Origin: Bacteroidaceae bacterium
GTDB taxonomy: Bacteria > Bacteroidota > Bacteroidia > Bacteroidales > Bacteroidaceae
Direction of reading: 5' to 3'
Length of the DNA: 64,000 nucleotides
NCBI GenBank assembly: GCA_017965425.1
Contig: JAGCPY010000007.1
Coordinates: forward strand, 90,494 to 154,493
Part shown: one piece after another, positions 63,601-64,000 of the stretch
Numbering within the stretch: the stretch's first letter is position 1
How the letters are laid out: every line of letters begins with the position of its first letter
Position numbers and translations under genes: made by a program
The notes under the pieces: model-generated
What the model saw: the letters and a program-made list of their open reading frames with translations, nothing else
What the model was told of the DNA's origin: nothing
Database searches by the model: none

Positions 63601-64000
63601 TTTCTGGCTGCAAAGGTACGCAAAATAAATAATATAGGTGTTACAAATATTAGCTGATTATATACCAATTTCGCAGACAGAGCCTAAAGAAAATATATTA
63701 ACTACCATTTTTTTGCATAAGTGACACACATCTGCTTTACGTATGGACATATCGTTTTCTGACAGTTGTAACTTTTTCTCGTTACGCAGAAAGACTGCAC
63801 ATTGTACCTTTGCACCCGAAATGACGGAACAGCGAGAACAGAACTGAATTTACTCAGGTTATAAACTGCCCGTTTCATGATATCCATTGTCTTACGATTG
63901 TATGAAGGATAGTATTGTTCCTCCAATGGTATCTCTCGTGAGTAACGATGTTGCAAGCTTGATTGCTCTCGCTGCTCTTCAGACTCGCTTCGCTCGAAGA
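63601..64000. other. Terminal non-coding stretch with a possible promoter and an open frame at the edge
   Basis: AT-rich sequence without a convincing gene. A + strand -7 box TACCTTTG (63805-63812) is followed by ATG at 63821 but that frame stops after eight codons. On the minus strand a frame is open from the window edge through about 63702, including 'REIPLEEQYYPSYNRKTMD'; it could be the 3' end of a gene lying mostly outside. I cannot identify it. Confidence 0.4.

Overview
The window is about 64 kb of chromosome from a Bacteroidota, most probably a Prevotella-like member of the Prevotellaceae. The evidence is the family content (DUF4286, DUF4199, DUF5686, DUF6048, DUF6452 and DUF4298 proteins, an HU-related protein, an RseC-RnfBCDGEA operon), promoters with the Bacteroidota -7 box TAnnTTTG (five with a clean TTG or TTTG box 19-20 bp upstream), exported proteins ending in a 'DLSGRRV...GIYIKDGKK' type C-terminal motif, and no Shine-Dalgarno dependence. 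I saw no rRNA, tRNA, CRISPR array, prophage or intact insertion sequence.

Layout. 0-2.3 kb (+): DUF4286 protein, ruvC and a ModF-like tandem ATPase, all overlapping. 2.8-9.8 kb (-): yebC, pheT, an acid phosphatase, dnaB, kdsB. 9.8-12.6 kb: a short FolK-like protein (+) and a class A penicillin-binding protein (-). 12.8-15.5 kb (+): pyrB-pyrI-glyA. 16.1-22.1 kb (-): the Rnf electron-transport operon, in which rnfD carries an in-frame TGA. 22.4-29.3 kb (+): HU-related protein, sulfatase, DUF4199 plus glycosyltransferase, DUF6452/DUF6048, apbE (the likely flavin-attaching enzyme for Rnf) and a free-methionine sulfoxide reductase. 29.9-35.8 kb (-): DUF5686 protein, nadC, a LolC/E-like permease, an aminotransferase. 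35.9-39.6 kb (+): a galactose operon galM-permease-galK. 40.1-41.6 kb (-): an NhaC antiporter. 41.8-44.3 kb (+): DUF4298 and an acyltransferase-aminotransferase fusion. 44.4-53.3 kb (-): a surface-glycan operon of a flippase, four glycosyltransferases and a secreted glycosidase. 53.4-55.6 kb (+): panB and a mannanase-like lipoprotein. 56-63.6 kb (-): small flavoproteins, a cation efflux protein with a tiny winged-helix protein, an amidohydrolase remnant, an alpha/beta hydrolase and a GH43-like protein.

The most striking thing is a family of intergenic elements I do not recognise. Five copies (2333, 15735, 29452, 39719, 55655) lie in convergent gene gaps and in no other kind of gap. Four are large nested inverted repeats made of GGTGAGGGAT boxes spaced 11, 11 and 10 bp; the fifth is a minimal copy with a single box pair. 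In all nine measured intervals exactly 35 bp separate the outer and inner boxes, although the 35-bp sequences differ. The outer stem ends in T runs when read on either strand, so the elements look like symmetrical two-way transcription terminators. Each is followed at a near-fixed distance by GTGTACAC box material, a 15-18 bp hairpin in three copies. A separate GC-rich palindromic repeat family (ACCCCTCCC type) sits instead between co-oriented genes and has entered coding sequence, notably the 5' end of rnfD, the alpha/beta hydrolase and a flavodoxin-cyclophilin fusion.
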